From positions 1 through 64,000 of the forward strand of contig NZ_JAHHDS010000002.1 in the NCBI RefSeq assembly GCF_019739195.1: a DNA stretch of 64,000 nucleotides, given 5' to 3'. The translations under genes and the position numbers were made by a program. The DNA comes from Microcella sp. Lineage in GTDB: Bacteria > Actinomycetota > Actinomycetes > Actinomycetales > Microbacteriaceae. Shown piece after piece: positions 56,405 through 64,000 of this stretch. The stretch's first letter is position 1. Each line of letters opens with the position of its first letter. The notes under the pieces are model-generated. The model was not told where the DNA came from and made no database searches. It saw nothing but the letters and a program-made list of their open reading frames with translations.

Positions 56405-56410
56405 AGCTTA
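56405..56410 (-). promoter_or_regulatory. -10 box of pheS, built on the gluD stop codon
   Basis: Minus strand TAAGCT, 8 bases before the pheS GTG. Its first three bases are the TAA stop codon of gluD. Confidence 0.55.
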
Positions 56411-57334
56411 GTCTGGCCGCCGTGGGGGTCTGTCGCGCTCGAGCACGGGAAGAGTGATGGCGCGGGTGCCTTCCGCTCCGAGCGCGGCCGCAGGACCCGT
56501 CGGAGTCAGCTTGCCCGCCTTCGGCCCGCTCCGCTTGGCGACCGCCCGGGCGATCCATGACAAGGTCAGGTTCAGGGCGAGGTAGATCGCAAGTCCGATG
56601 ATGAAGAGTGTGAAGACGTACCTGTTGCCGAGAGCCTTCTGCATGTTCTGAATCGTGCGCGACAGCTCGTCATACGCCACGACGTAGGCGAGCGACGTAT
56701 CTTTCAGCAGCACGACCATCTGCGCGAGAATGATGGGGAGCATCTGCCGGAATGCCTGAGGGAACTCGATGATCATGCGAGTTCTCGTCGCCGTGAGTCC
56801 GATGACGAAACCCGCTTCACGTTGCCCCTTGGGCAGCGACAGGATTCCGGCCCTGAGCGCTTCACCGATGATCGCGCCGTTGTAGACGCCGAGACCGATG
56901 ACGCCGGCCCAGTAGGCACCGGTGGAGAACACCAGGAACACGAAGAAGATCATGAGCAGCACAGGCATGCCGCGGAAGAACTCGAGCAGGATCGCTGCAG
57001 GAACCCGAATCCACCTGCTCGTCGCCGTGCGCGCGAACGAGAAGCCGATGCCGACCGCGATCGCCAGGATCGCCGCAGCGCCCGCCATCAGAAGAGTCGC
57101 ACCGACTCCGGCAGCGAAGCGTTCCCAGACCAGGGGGTTGGCCAGTACATCCCATCGAGAAGGGTCGAACAATCCGGGCGTCACGGCATCGTTGGCAGAG
57201 ATGCGGGGAGCGGCGAGAGTCGCGATCACCCACCAGAACAGCGCCGCGATCAGGATGATGCCGACGATCGATCCGATCAGCGACCTGCGGCGGGCCTTCG
57301 GGCCGGGCGCGTCGTAGAGAACACCGAGGCTCAT
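56408..57334 (-). CDS. gluD: Glutamate-type ABC transporter permease
   Basis: 308 aa. It has membrane helices near 22-42, 75-100, 112-160, 190-210 and 240-262, and the permease EAA-like loop GQREAGFVIGLTATRTRMIIEFPQAFRQMLP. It is the second permease of the polar amino-acid uptake family, longer at both ends than GluC. ATGA overlap with gluC. Confidence 0.9.
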   Translation of the reverse strand: MSLGVLYDAPGPKARRRSLIGSIVGIILIAALFWWVIATLAAPRISANDAVTPGLFDPSRWDVLANPLVWERFAAGVGATLLMAGAAAILAIAVGIGFSFARTATSRWIRVPAAILLEFFRGMPVLLMIFFVFLVFSTGAYWAGVIGLGVYNGAIIGEALRAGILSLPKGQREAGFVIGLTATRTRMIIEFPQAFRQMLPIILAQMVVLLKDTSLAYVVAYDELSRTIQNMQKALGNRYVFTLFIIGLAIYLALNLTLSWIARAVAKRSGPKAGKLTPTGPAAALGAEGTRAITLPVLERDRPPRRPD

Positions 57335-58005
57335 CGCAGCACCCGCACCTTCTTCTCGATGTATCCGGCGATCTGCCCGAGCGGAATGGTGATCAGCAAG
57401 TAGAGCGCTGCGGCGAACAGCAGCATCAGCAGAACCTTGTCGCCGTGATCCCGCGTCGCTCGCTGCACTCCGGAGAAGAGCTCATTGACGAAAAAGATGC
57501 CCGCGACCGAGGTGTTCTTGGTCAGCGCGATGAAGACATTGATGAGCGGCGGCACCACCATGCGGCCCGCTTGGGGAAGGATGACGAGCGTGAGCGTCGC
57601 GCCGAACCCCATGCCGATGCTGCGAGCCGCTTCGGCTTGACCGATCGGCACGCCGTTGATGCCCGAGCGCACAGCCTCGGCGACGAACGGAGACGTGTAG
57701 AGCGTGAGGCCGAGAATGGCCAGCAGCAGATAGCCGACCTTGGGATCCGGCCCCACCGATACTCCCAGGATGGGCAGGACGAACGCGCAGAAGAACAGGA
57801 CCAGCAGCAGGGGCACATTGCGCAACGCCTCGGTGTAGACGACGGCGAAGACTCGCAGCGACGGCAACGGCGAGATGCGCATCGCCGCGATGATGACACC
57901 GAGAATGAAGGCGCCGAGGCCCGACACCACGAGCAGCAGGATCGTCAACCCGAAGCCCTCGAGATACAACGGCATGACGTCGATCAGCGAATCGATGACG
58001 CTCAC
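57331..58005 (-). CDS. gluC: Glutamate-type ABC transporter permease
   Basis: 224 aa with five to six helices. EAA loop GQAEAARSIGMGFGATLTLVILPQAGRMVVPP contacts the ATPase. GTG 58005 is chosen because AGGAGA lies just upstream. A strong stem-loop separates it from gluB. Confidence 0.92.
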   Translation of the reverse strand: MSVIDSLIDVMPLYLEGFGLTILLLVVSGLGAFILGVIIAAMRISPLPSLRVFAVVYTEALRNVPLLLVLFFCAFVLPILGVSVGPDPKVGYLLLAILGLTLYTSPFVAEAVRSGINGVPIGQAEAARSIGMGFGATLTLVILPQAGRMVVPPLINVFIALTKNTSVAGIFFVNELFSGVQRATRDHGDKVLLMLLFAAALYLLITIPLGQIAGYIEKKVRVLR

Positions 58006-58038
58006 GGCTCTCCTCTCTTGCTGATCACAGAAGGTGGG

Positions 58039-58071
58039 GCGTCGGCCCACCCAGGACGGGCGGGCCGACGC
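58039..58071 (-). promoter_or_regulatory. Intercistronic stem-loop between gluB and gluC
   Basis: A perfect 10-bp GC-rich stem (58039-58048 and 58062-58071), with further CCC/GGG pairing in the 13-base loop. It lies in the 77-bp gap after the binding-protein gene. Such structures often stabilise the upstream mRNA or partly terminate transcription, so that binding protein exceeds permease. No T-run is present. Confidence 0.65.
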
Positions 58072-58082
58072 CGATACGACGC

Positions 58083-58949
58083 TTAGTAGCGGTCGACCGC
58101 CGGGGGCTCCGGCAGGTCGAGCACCACGCCCGCGGTCGAGGTCCACGCATCGGCCCATCGGCCGTCGGCGTACGCCTCTTCGAGGACGTCGTTGATCCAG
58201 CTGCGGAACACGTCATCGTCGCGGGTGAGGCCGATGCCGTAGGGCTCAGAGGTGAACGCGTTGTTCACGACCTCGAACTCGCCCGGGTTCTGGTCGGCGA
58301 GTCCGGCAAGAATCACGTTGTCAGTCGTCACGGCAACGACCGCTCCGTTGCGCAGCGGCTCGAGGCAGTTCGAGTACGTGTCGGTCGTGATGAGGTTGGG
58401 GCCGTACTCTGCGATGTTCTGCTCTGAGGTGGAACCCGCGACCGAGCAGACGTTCTTGCCTGCGACGTCTTCCGGGCCGGTGATGCCCTCCGGGTTTCCT
58501 TCGAGCACCAGGATGTCCTGGCCCGCGAGGTAGTACGGACCGGCAAACGAAATGACTTCCTTGCGCGTGTCGTTGATCGTGTAAGTCGCGATCACGATGT
58601 CGACGGTGCCGTTCTCGATGAACGGCTCGCGGTTGGCAGACACGGTCTCGACCCACTCGATGTTGTCTGCAGCGATGCCGAGCTCGCTCGCGATGATCTT
58701 GCCAATCTCCACATCGAAGCCGACGGGCTCACCGTCAAGGCCCTGCAGGCCGAAGAGCGGCTGGTCGAACTTCGTGCCGATGGTGATCGTGCCAGCCTCG
58801 GCGAGGGCAGCCATGGTCGAACCGGCCTCGAACTCAGGTGCTTCGGCGACCGGCTCAGCCGGCTCGGTGGCGCCGCCGGCGCACGCGCTCAGGCCCAGTA
58901 GTCCGACGGCCGCCAGAGCGGCAGCGGCGATTCCTCTGTTGAGTCCCAT
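58083..58949 (-). CDS. gluB: Glutamate-type ABC substrate-binding lipoprotein
   Basis: 288 aa, SBP family 3. Signal peptide with lipobox LSAC (C23). Blocks GTKFDQPLFGLQGLDGEPVGFDVEIGKIIASELG, VDIVIATYTINDTRKEVISFAGPYYLAGQ and EPYGIGLTRDD are typical of GluB/GlnH for acidic amino acids. Two further Cys in the mature part (NVCSVAG and NCLEPL) are likely a disulfide. AAGGAG lies before the ATG, 36 bp after gluA. Confidence 0.92.
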   Translation of the reverse strand: MGLNRGIAAAALAAVGLLGLSACAGGATEPAEPVAEAPEFEAGSTMAALAEAGTITIGTKFDQPLFGLQGLDGEPVGFDVEIGKIIASELGIAADNIEWVETVSANREPFIENGTVDIVIATYTINDTRKEVISFAGPYYLAGQDILVLEGNPEGITGPEDVAGKNVCSVAGSTSEQNIAEYGPNLITTDTYSNCLEPLRNGAVVAVTTDNVILAGLADQNPGEFEVVNNAFTSEPYGIGLTRDDDVFRSWINDVLEEAYADGRWADAWTSTAGVVLDLPEPPAVDRY

Positions 58950-58985
58950 ATCTGTCTACTCCTTGCTGTGGTGCTCCCCCGCCGG

Positions 58986-59726
58986 TCAGCGGGAGAGGAT
59001 TTTCGAGAGGAAGTCCTTCGCTCTCGGGGTCTGCGGGTTGTCGAAGAAGGCATCCGGCTCGGCCTCTTCGACGATCTCGCCCTCGGCCATGAAGAGAATC
59101 CGCTCTCCTGCACTGCGGGCGAAGCCCATCTCGTGCGTGACGACGACCATGGTCATGCCGTCGCGGGCGAGCGACGTCATGACGTCGAGCACCTCGTTGA
59201 TCATCTCCGGGTCGAGCGCCGAGGTCGGCTCGTCGAAAAGCATGACTTTGGGGTTCATCGCGAGTGCCCGGGCGATCGCTACCCGCTGCTGCTGGCCACC
59301 CGACAACTGAGCGGGCAGTTTCTGAGCCTGGTTGGCCACGCCCACGCGATCGAGCAGCTCCATGGCCTTGGTGTTCGCCTCTGCCTTCGGAACACCGCGC
59401 ACACGGCGCGGACCGAGCGTGACGTTCTCGAGCACGGTCTTGTGCGCGAAGAGATTGAACGACTGGAACACCATGCCGACATCGGCACGCAAGGCTGCAA
59501 GGTCTTTGCCCTCTTCCGGCAATCTCTTGCCGTCGATCGTGATGCTGCCGCTGTCGATCGTCTCCAGTCGGTTGATCGCGCGGCACAGGGTCGACTTGCC
59601 CGACCCGCTCGGTCCGATCACAACGACGACTTCACCTCGGTGAATCGTCGCGGTGATGTCTTTAAGCACATGGAGTTCTCCGAAGTGCTTGTTGACGTGG
59701 TCGATCACGACCAGCGGTTCAGACAT
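58986..59726 (-). CDS. gluA: Glutamate-type ABC transporter ATPase
   Basis: 246 aa. Walker [10 protein letters not shown] (about 37-45), signature [15 protein letters not shown], Walker [15 protein letters not shown], and the switch His in [15 protein letters not shown] 59726 is preferred over ATG 59735 because GAAGGG then has normal spacing. First gene of gluABCD. Confidence 0.95.
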   Translation of the reverse strand: MSEPLVVIDHVNKHFGELHVLKDITATIHRGEVVVVIGPSGSGKSTLCRAINRLETIDSGSITIDGKRLPEEGKDLAALRADVGMVFQSFNLFAHKTVLENVTLGPRRVRGVPKAEANTKAMELLDRVGVANQAQKLPAQLSGGQQQRVAIARALAMNPKVMLFDEPTSALDPEMINEVLDVMTSLARDGMTMVVVTHEMGFARSAGERILFMAEGEIVEEAEPDAFFDNPQTPRAKDFLSKILSR

Positions 59727-59892
59727 GGTCGCCATCCCTTCGAGCTCGGCCGCTCACCGGTGCCGGTCTCCGGAGGCCTGACCGGCGGCTGCGTTCGCGC
59801 GGACAGCACGAATCGCGCATGACGGTCATGGAGCACATCGACATCGGTGGCACGCCATCACGCTAAGTCGCGGGGTAGTCCCCCACGCGCGC

Positions 59893-59909
59893 CTTGAGGG
59901 TTTCTTGAG
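59893..59909. promoter_or_regulatory. 11-bp spaced direct repeat upstream of gluA
   Basis: CTTGAG occurs at 59893-59898 and 59904-59909 (CTCAAG twice on the minus strand), an exact 11-bp period, as in binding sites of OmpR/PhoB-type regulators. It lies between the TAXI gene stop and gluA, about 167 bases before the gluA start. The gap 59736-59923 holds no gene. Confidence 0.4.
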
Positions 59910-59923
59910 CGTGCAGCTCGCGC

Positions 59924-60880
59924 TCAGCGCCTCGACTCGCTGTAGTACTCCACGGCACCGGCGTGCAACGACACCGGGTCGGTGAAGATGGCTTCCCGGC
60001 GGTCGAGCAAGGCTGCGGCCGGAACCTCTGCCGCGATGACGGAACGCGACTCGAACAGCGCTGTGAGCACCTCGCGCACGAGCTCGTCCGAAGCGCTTTG
60101 CGCGACCATGAGGTAATTGGGCACGGTCATCGTCGCCGTGGCCTGGGTTCGCCCGTACGCCCCGATGGGGAACTCGGCGAGCCGGTAGACGCCGCCGTGC
60201 GCTGCATTCGCCCGCTCGACCGTGGCCGCGTCGATCGAGAGCAGGCGGGTGGGAGCCTCCCCGAACAGCTCTGCGAGGCCCGGAGTCGGAAGCCCTCCGA
60301 CCCAGAAGAACCCCTCGATGTCACCGTCGCGCAGAGCGTCGATCGACTCGGCGAGCCCCATCGCCCGGTCATCGATCGCTGCCGGGTCGACTCCGGCCGC
60401 GATGATCACCCGCTCGGCGACGATGCTCACGCCCGAGCTGGGAGCCCCCAGCGAGACAGCACGACCCGCGAAGTCCCCGATCTGCATGATGTCTGAGTCT
60501 GATCGCACCACGACGTGCACATACTCGTCGTAGAGCCGAGCCACAGCTTGCACGGCGAGGGGTTCGGCAAACCCCCCGTTGCCGGCGACCGCATCAGCGG
60601 CCACATCGCTCTGCGCGAACCCGAAAAGCGCACGCCCGTCGCTCACGCGCTGCAGGTTGTCGACCGAACCGTTCGTCTCATCGACAGTGACCACCGTGTC
60701 GAGCCTGCTGGAGAGCACATCGGCCAGCTGCTCGCCGAAGGCGTAGTAGACCCCCGTGACCCCGCCGCCCGCGATGGAGAACCGCTCTGCCGGGGCCGCC
60801 GGCCCGCATGCCACCAGGGTCAGCCCCGCCATGATCAGGCCGAGGGCCGCAGTGACGCTGCGTCGCGAACGCGGCGTCAT
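59924..60880 (-). CDS. TAXI-family solute-binding lipoprotein
   Basis: 318 aa. Signal peptide with lipobox LVAC (C25), then the TAXI family start FSIAGGGVTGVYYAFGEQLADVL. VDETNGSVDNLQRVSDGRALFGFAQSD and RAVSLGAPSSGVSIVAERVI are family blocks. TAXI proteins normally feed TRAP permeases, but none is present. With the kinase gene overlapping its 5' end (ATGA), it more likely serves as a ligand-sensing partner. A Thermus TAXI protein binds glutamate/glutamine, which fits the neighbouring importer. Confidence 0.88.
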   Translation of the reverse strand: MTPRSRRSVTAALGLIMAGLTLVACGPAAPAERFSIAGGGVTGVYYAFGEQLADVLSSRLDTVVTVDETNGSVDNLQRVSDGRALFGFAQSDVAADAVAGNGGFAEPLAVQAVARLYDEYVHVVVRSDSDIMQIGDFAGRAVSLGAPSSGVSIVAERVIIAAGVDPAAIDDRAMGLAESIDALRDGDIEGFFWVGGLPTPGLAELFGEAPTRLLSIDAATVERANAAHGGVYRLAEFPIGAYGRTQATATMTVPNYLMVAQSASDELVREVLTALFESRSVIAAEVPAAALLDRREAIFTDPVSLHAGAVEYYSESRR

Positions 60881-62253
60881 GAGGGCCCCGCATTCGCCAG
60901 GCGCAGGTGGACCGCGAGCCCTCCGCCGTCGGGCGACTCGACGCGGAGCCCTCCGCCGATCGACTGCAGCAGGTCGGTGGCGATCGCCAACCCCAGGCCC
61001 GAGCCCGGGGTGCTGCGATTGCGCGGACTTCGCCAGAACCGTTCGGTGAGGTGAGCGAGTTCATCGGCCCCGACTCCGGGGCCGTGATCGCGCACCACGA
61101 TCTCCGCGCCATCGGTCGAGTCGGTCACCGCGAGCATGACACGCGTGCCCGACGGGGAGAATTTCACAGCGTTGTCGATCACCGCATCCAGTGCGCTCTC
61201 GAGAATCGTGCGGTCGGTCTGGGTCAGCACTCCCCCCTCGCCGTCGACGACGAGCGAGATGCCCGCTGTCGACGCGGACTGACGCCATGCCTCAGCCCTG
61301 TCGCTCACGACCTCCGCGACATTGACGATCTCTTCGGCCGCGCCGCGCTCACCACTCCTGGCGAGATTGAGAAGAGTGTCAAGAATGCGGGTCATCCGGC
61401 GACCCTCCTCGCGCGTCTCTTCGACGTCTCGGTTCCACTCGTCATCAAGCCCTGTCGCGAGGTACTCCACCCGCACGAGCAAGGCGTTGAGCGGGTTGCG
61501 CAGCTCGTGCGATGCGTTGAGTGCGAACTCCTGCTGACGCGTCATCATCCTCTCGATGTGCTCGGCCATGCTGTTGAAGATCACGATCATGCTGCGCAGC
61601 TCAGGGGGTCCGGTCTCGTCGGCGATGCGCGCTTCCACGTCACCGCGTTCGATCGCTTCCATGGCAGCATCGACGCGTCGGATAGGCCGCAAGACCCAGG
61701 TGGCGAGGCGGAACACCACGATCAGCCCGATGGATGTGGCCAGCACCGCACCACCCAGCAGGAGGGCCCACTGCTCGAGGATCGTCTCTCGCGCGACGTC
61801 GATGCTCGCCGTGACGACGACTGCCCCGATGGGGTCGCCGTTCTCGAGCACCGGCTCGACCATGACCGAGTCGGTGAGCGCCCACGGCAGCGCCGGCTCG
61901 GGCAGCTCGCTCCTGCGCCCGGCGAGAGCGAGCTGAATCTGCGCTGTCGTATTCTCATCGAGCACGACTGTTTCGTCGCCGCCAGAGGCCCATAGTGAGC
62001 CGGACCGGTCGATGACCAGCACCCGCGTGCCGTAGAGCTCGTAGTAGCGCTCGGCTTCACTAGCGACGAGATCGGGGCTTCCCGATCGCAAGGCCTGCCG
62101 TGCGCTCGTGACGAAGTAGGCAACATCGCCCAGCAGCTCAGAGAAGTGCTCCTGCTGGATGCTGCGCGCGGCACTCCACGCGTACGCACCGCCCAGAACC
62201 AGCAGCACCGCGACGAGCGGAACGAGGAACACGGTGACCAGTCGGCGGCGCAC
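60877..62253 (-). CDS. Sensor histidine kinase
   Basis: 458 aa. TM1 is at 5-27, an extracytoplasmic sensor loop at about 28-160, and TM2 at 165-188. HAMP is at about 187-240, HisKA has H249 in NASHELRNPLNALL, and HATPase has N-box DAVIDNAVKFSPSG, G1 DHGPGVG and G2 GSGLGLAIA. It resembles the GluK kinase that lies beside gluABCD in Streptomyces. It follows the response-regulator gene with a 2-bp gap and is coupled to the TAXI gene. Confidence 0.92.
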   Translation of the reverse strand: MRRRLVTVFLVPLVAVLLVLGGAYAWSAARSIQQEHFSELLGDVAYFVTSARQALRSGSPDLVASEAERYYELYGTRVLVIDRSGSLWASGGDETVVLDENTTAQIQLALAGRRSELPEPALPWALTDSVMVEPVLENGDPIGAVVVTASIDVARETILEQWALLLGGAVLATSIGLIVVFRLATWVLRPIRRVDAAMEAIERGDVEARIADETGPPELRSMIVIFNSMAEHIERMMTRQQEFALNASHELRNPLNALLVRVEYLATGLDDEWNRDVEETREEGRRMTRILDTLLNLARSGERGAAEEIVNVAEVVSDRAEAWRQSASTAGISLVVDGEGGVLTQTDRTILESALDAVIDNAVKFSPSGTRVMLAVTDSTDGAEIVVRDHGPGVGADELAHLTERFWRSPRNRSTPGSGLGLAIATDLLQSIGGGLRVESPDGGGLAVHLRLANAGPS

Positions 62254-62255
62254 GG

Positions 62256-62927
62256 CTACCTCCCCGCGAATCGATAGCCGATGCCGCGCACCGTCTCGAT
62301 CAAGTCGCCTCGCCCGGTCTTGCGCCGAATGGAGCCGACGTGCACCTCGAGCGAACGACTGAAGGCGTGCCAGTCGGTCTGCCAGACCTCGCGGATGATG
62401 CGCTCACGCGGCACGACAACCCCGGGATACCGAGCGAGTACGGCAAGGATGTCGAACTCGGTGCGCGTCAGCTCAACCGGGTGTCCGTCGACGATCAACT
62501 GGCGAGCCGACAGATCGATCCGCGTTCCCGACACGTCGATGACCTGCTCCTGAACCGGTTCCGCCACGAGCGACCGCGACCGCCGCGTGACCGCCTCGAT
62601 GCGTGCCACCAGCTCGAGCACGTTGTAGGGCTTGACGACGAAGTCGTCCGCGCCGGCTCGCAGGCCCCGGATGCGCTCCTGAACATGACTGCGGGCGGTG
62701 GCGATGATGATCGGCACTCCTGACCGCTCGCGGATTCGACGACAGAGCTCGATGCCGTCCATGTCGGGCAGACCGAGATCGAGAAGCACAACCTCGGTGT
62801 CAGTGCCGAGGGCCTCGAGCGCCTGAGCGGCATCCGCGGCGCTGACCGTGTCGTAGCCGGCCTTGCGCAGAAACGCGCGCAGCGCATCCATGAGTCGATC
62901 GTCGTCCTCGACGATCAGAACGGCCAT
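62256..62927 (-). CDS. OmpR-family response regulator
   Basis: 223 aa from ATG 62927 (an upstream in-frame GTG at 62939 would add four residues). Receiver: acidic pocket EDDD (7-10), phospho-acceptor D50 in VVLLDLGLPDMDG, and Lys in FVVKPYN. C-terminal winged helix: LTRTEFDILAVLARYPGVVVPRERII and SLEVHVGSIRRKTGRGDLIETVRGIGYRF. Probable regulator of the glu importer with the next kinase. Confidence 0.94.
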   Translation of the reverse strand: MAVLIVEDDDRLMDALRAFLRKAGYDTVSAADAAQALEALGTDTEVVLLDLGLPDMDGIELCRRIRERSGVPIIIATARSHVQERIRGLRAGADDFVVKPYNVLELVARIEAVTRRSRSLVAEPVQEQVIDVSGTRIDLSARQLIVDGHPVELTRTEFDILAVLARYPGVVVPRERIIREVWQTDWHAFSRSLEVHVGSIRRKTGRGDLIETVRGIGYRFAGR

Positions 62928-63111
62928 GCGACCGCCCACGGGATGACCCGGTCGCAGAGCGCACCGTGAAGACCGGTGTCGGCACTGACGTCGGCGGACA
63001 CCCCCTGCTTTCTGGCGCGGTGCACATCGCCGAGGCTAGCAGTCGCACCGCGGCCGCTCTCGTGCGCGCCAAAATGCCCGAGCAGCTGTCGAGCGCTGCC
63101 TCTCAGTGCGC

Positions 63112-63912
63112 CTACGCCCGCTGGGCGAAGGCGCTCTCGTAGAGGCACACCGCGGCGGCGGTAGCGAGGTTGAGCGACTCGGCCTTGCCGTAAATCGGCA
63201 CGATCACCGCTCGGTCGGCGAGGTCGAGCTGCTCGCGAGTGAGCCCACGAGCCTCGTTGCCGAACAGCCACGCCGTGGGCCCATCGAGGTGGCCGTCTGA
63301 CCGCACTGCGAGCAGGTCGTCGCCCGAGATGTCGGCCGCAAGAATACGGCTGCCTGCCTCGCGCAGCTTCTGCAGGGTCGGCTCGAGAGCCACACCCACG
63401 ACGACGGGCACGTGGAAAAGCGACCCGGTCGTCGCCCGCACGACCTTCGGGTTGAAGACGTCGACGCTCGTGCCGCTGAGGATGACGGCGTCAGCACCTG
63501 CCGCATCCGCGACGCGGATGATCGTGCCCGCGTTGCCCGGGTCGCGCACTTCTTCGAGCACGGCGACGAGGCGCGGGCGACGGCTTAGCAGCTCGTCGAG
63601 GGAAAGGGGAAACTGGCGGCAGACCGCGACGACACCCTGCGGCGTCACGGTGTCGGCGATGGTCTCGAGCACGGCATCCGTCACCTGCTCGACACGGCAT
63701 CCGGCGTCGGCCGCCGCGCGCCCGATACCGACGTAGCGGTCGAGAGCGGCTTGCGTGGCGAAGATCTCGACAATGAGCTCCGGGCGGTACTGCAGTGCTT
63801 CGGCGACGGCCTGCGGGCCTTCGAGCAAGAACAGGCCGGTCTCGGCGCGCTGGTTCTTCTTGGCCAGCTTCGCGGCGGCGCGCACGCGCGGCGAGCGCGG
63901 GTTGTCGATCAC
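63112..63912 (-). CDS. SpoU/TrmH-family rRNA 2'-O-methyltransferase
   Basis: 266 aa. SPOUT knot motifs: DPGNAGTIIRVADAAGADAVIL, WLFGNEARGL and IPIYGKAESLNLATAAAVCLYE. The N-terminal RNA-binding part resembles L30e. The position next to pheST corresponds to tsnR (Rv1644). GTG 63912 has TAGCAT six bases upstream, giving a leaderless transcript. Confidence 0.92.
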   Translation of the reverse strand: MIDNPRSPRVRAAAKLAKKNQRAETGLFLLEGPQAVAEALQYRPELIVEIFATQAALDRYVGIGRAAADAGCRVEQVTDAVLETIADTVTPQGVVAVCRQFPLSLDELLSRRPRLVAVLEEVRDPGNAGTIIRVADAAGADAVILSGTSVDVFNPKVVRATTGSLFHVPVVVGVALEPTLQKLREAGSRILAADISGDDLLAVRSDGHLDGPTAWLFGNEARGLTREQLDLADRAVIVPIYGKAESLNLATAAAVCLYESAFAQRA

Positions 63913-63918
63913 AGCGTC

Positions 63919-63924
63919 ATGCTA
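63919..63924 (-). promoter_or_regulatory. -10 box of the SpoU methyltransferase gene
   Basis: TAGCAT on the minus strand, 6 bases before GTG 63912; transcription would start at the start codon. Upstream, 63926-63932 and 63954-63960 form a weak 7-bp inverted repeat. Nothing else is recognisable to the window end. Confidence 0.55.
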
Positions 63925-64000
63925 GCGAGACGAGTGTGAACGCCAGGTGAACCCGTCTCGGCGCGCCCGCGCCGCATGCGCGTGAACGTCGACGCGGCGC

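Overview
The window is high-GC actinobacterial chromosome, most likely from the Microbacteriaceae/Micrococcales. Evidence is the strong GC bias, many GTG starts, frequent leaderless promoters, and a core gene order that parallels Mycobacterium tuberculosis: tsnR-pheST-argCJBDF-argH-mpg-tyrS-(TPR)-HAD phosphatase-(small protein)-tlyA-nadK-recN-pyrG-nudix-xerD-parA-scpAB-rluB-cmk-der. I cannot name a genus. No CRISPR array or phage module is visible.

Layout. 1-8.4 kb is accessory: a complete IS481-family element at the left edge, a tRNA-Pro(GGG) with terminator, a metallo-beta-lactamase-fold hydrolase, an HTH-MNT/HEPN pair with a palindromic operator candidate, a DHA2-type MFS exporter, and a DUF222/HNH nuclease gene behind a LexA-like box that is split by an IS3-family element with perfect 24-bp ends and an AGG target duplication. 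8.5-13.6 kb holds pcp, two Nudix genes, two cation antiporters in mirror arrangement, and a DUF2071 gene. 13.6-20.3 kb is the minus-strand core run parA-scpA-scpB-rluB-tyrA-cmk-der.

20.36-25.75 kb contains five tandem plus-strand paralogues of an unrecognised one-pass membrane protein family, set between xerD and parA. All share an N-terminal QLxxWAxGRA-type motif, one transmembrane helix, an IF motif just outside it, a Cys-pair domain ending in WGPxG, and (in four of five) a second Cys-pair domain. Each has its own TTGACT box 6-7 nt before the start codon. A second tandem pair, of lipoproteins, sits between pyrG and recN at 29.3-30.3 kb with duplicated promoters. These two families are the best candidates for undescribed biology here.

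25.7-36.1 kb is the minus-strand core block xerD to the TPR protein. 36.1-42.0 kb is a complete minus-strand rrn operon (16S-23S-5S, no spacer tRNAs seen) with a promoter and terminator. 42-52 kb carries tyrS, a divergent SatD-like/membrane pair, a 3-methyladenine DNA glycosylase and the overlapping arginine operon argCJBDFH. 52-64 kb carries a DUF937 gene, pheST, a glutamate-type ABC importer (gluABCD order), a TAXI-family binding lipoprotein with a histidine kinase and response regulator, and a SpoU-family rRNA methyltransferase.

Functional picture: translation and rRNA modification (pheST, tyrS, tlyA, tsnR-like, der, rluB), chromosome segregation and dimer resolution (parA, scpAB, xerD), nucleotide and NADP supply (pyrG, cmk, nadK), DNA repair (recN, mpg), and arginine synthesis next to a glutamate uptake and sensing module.
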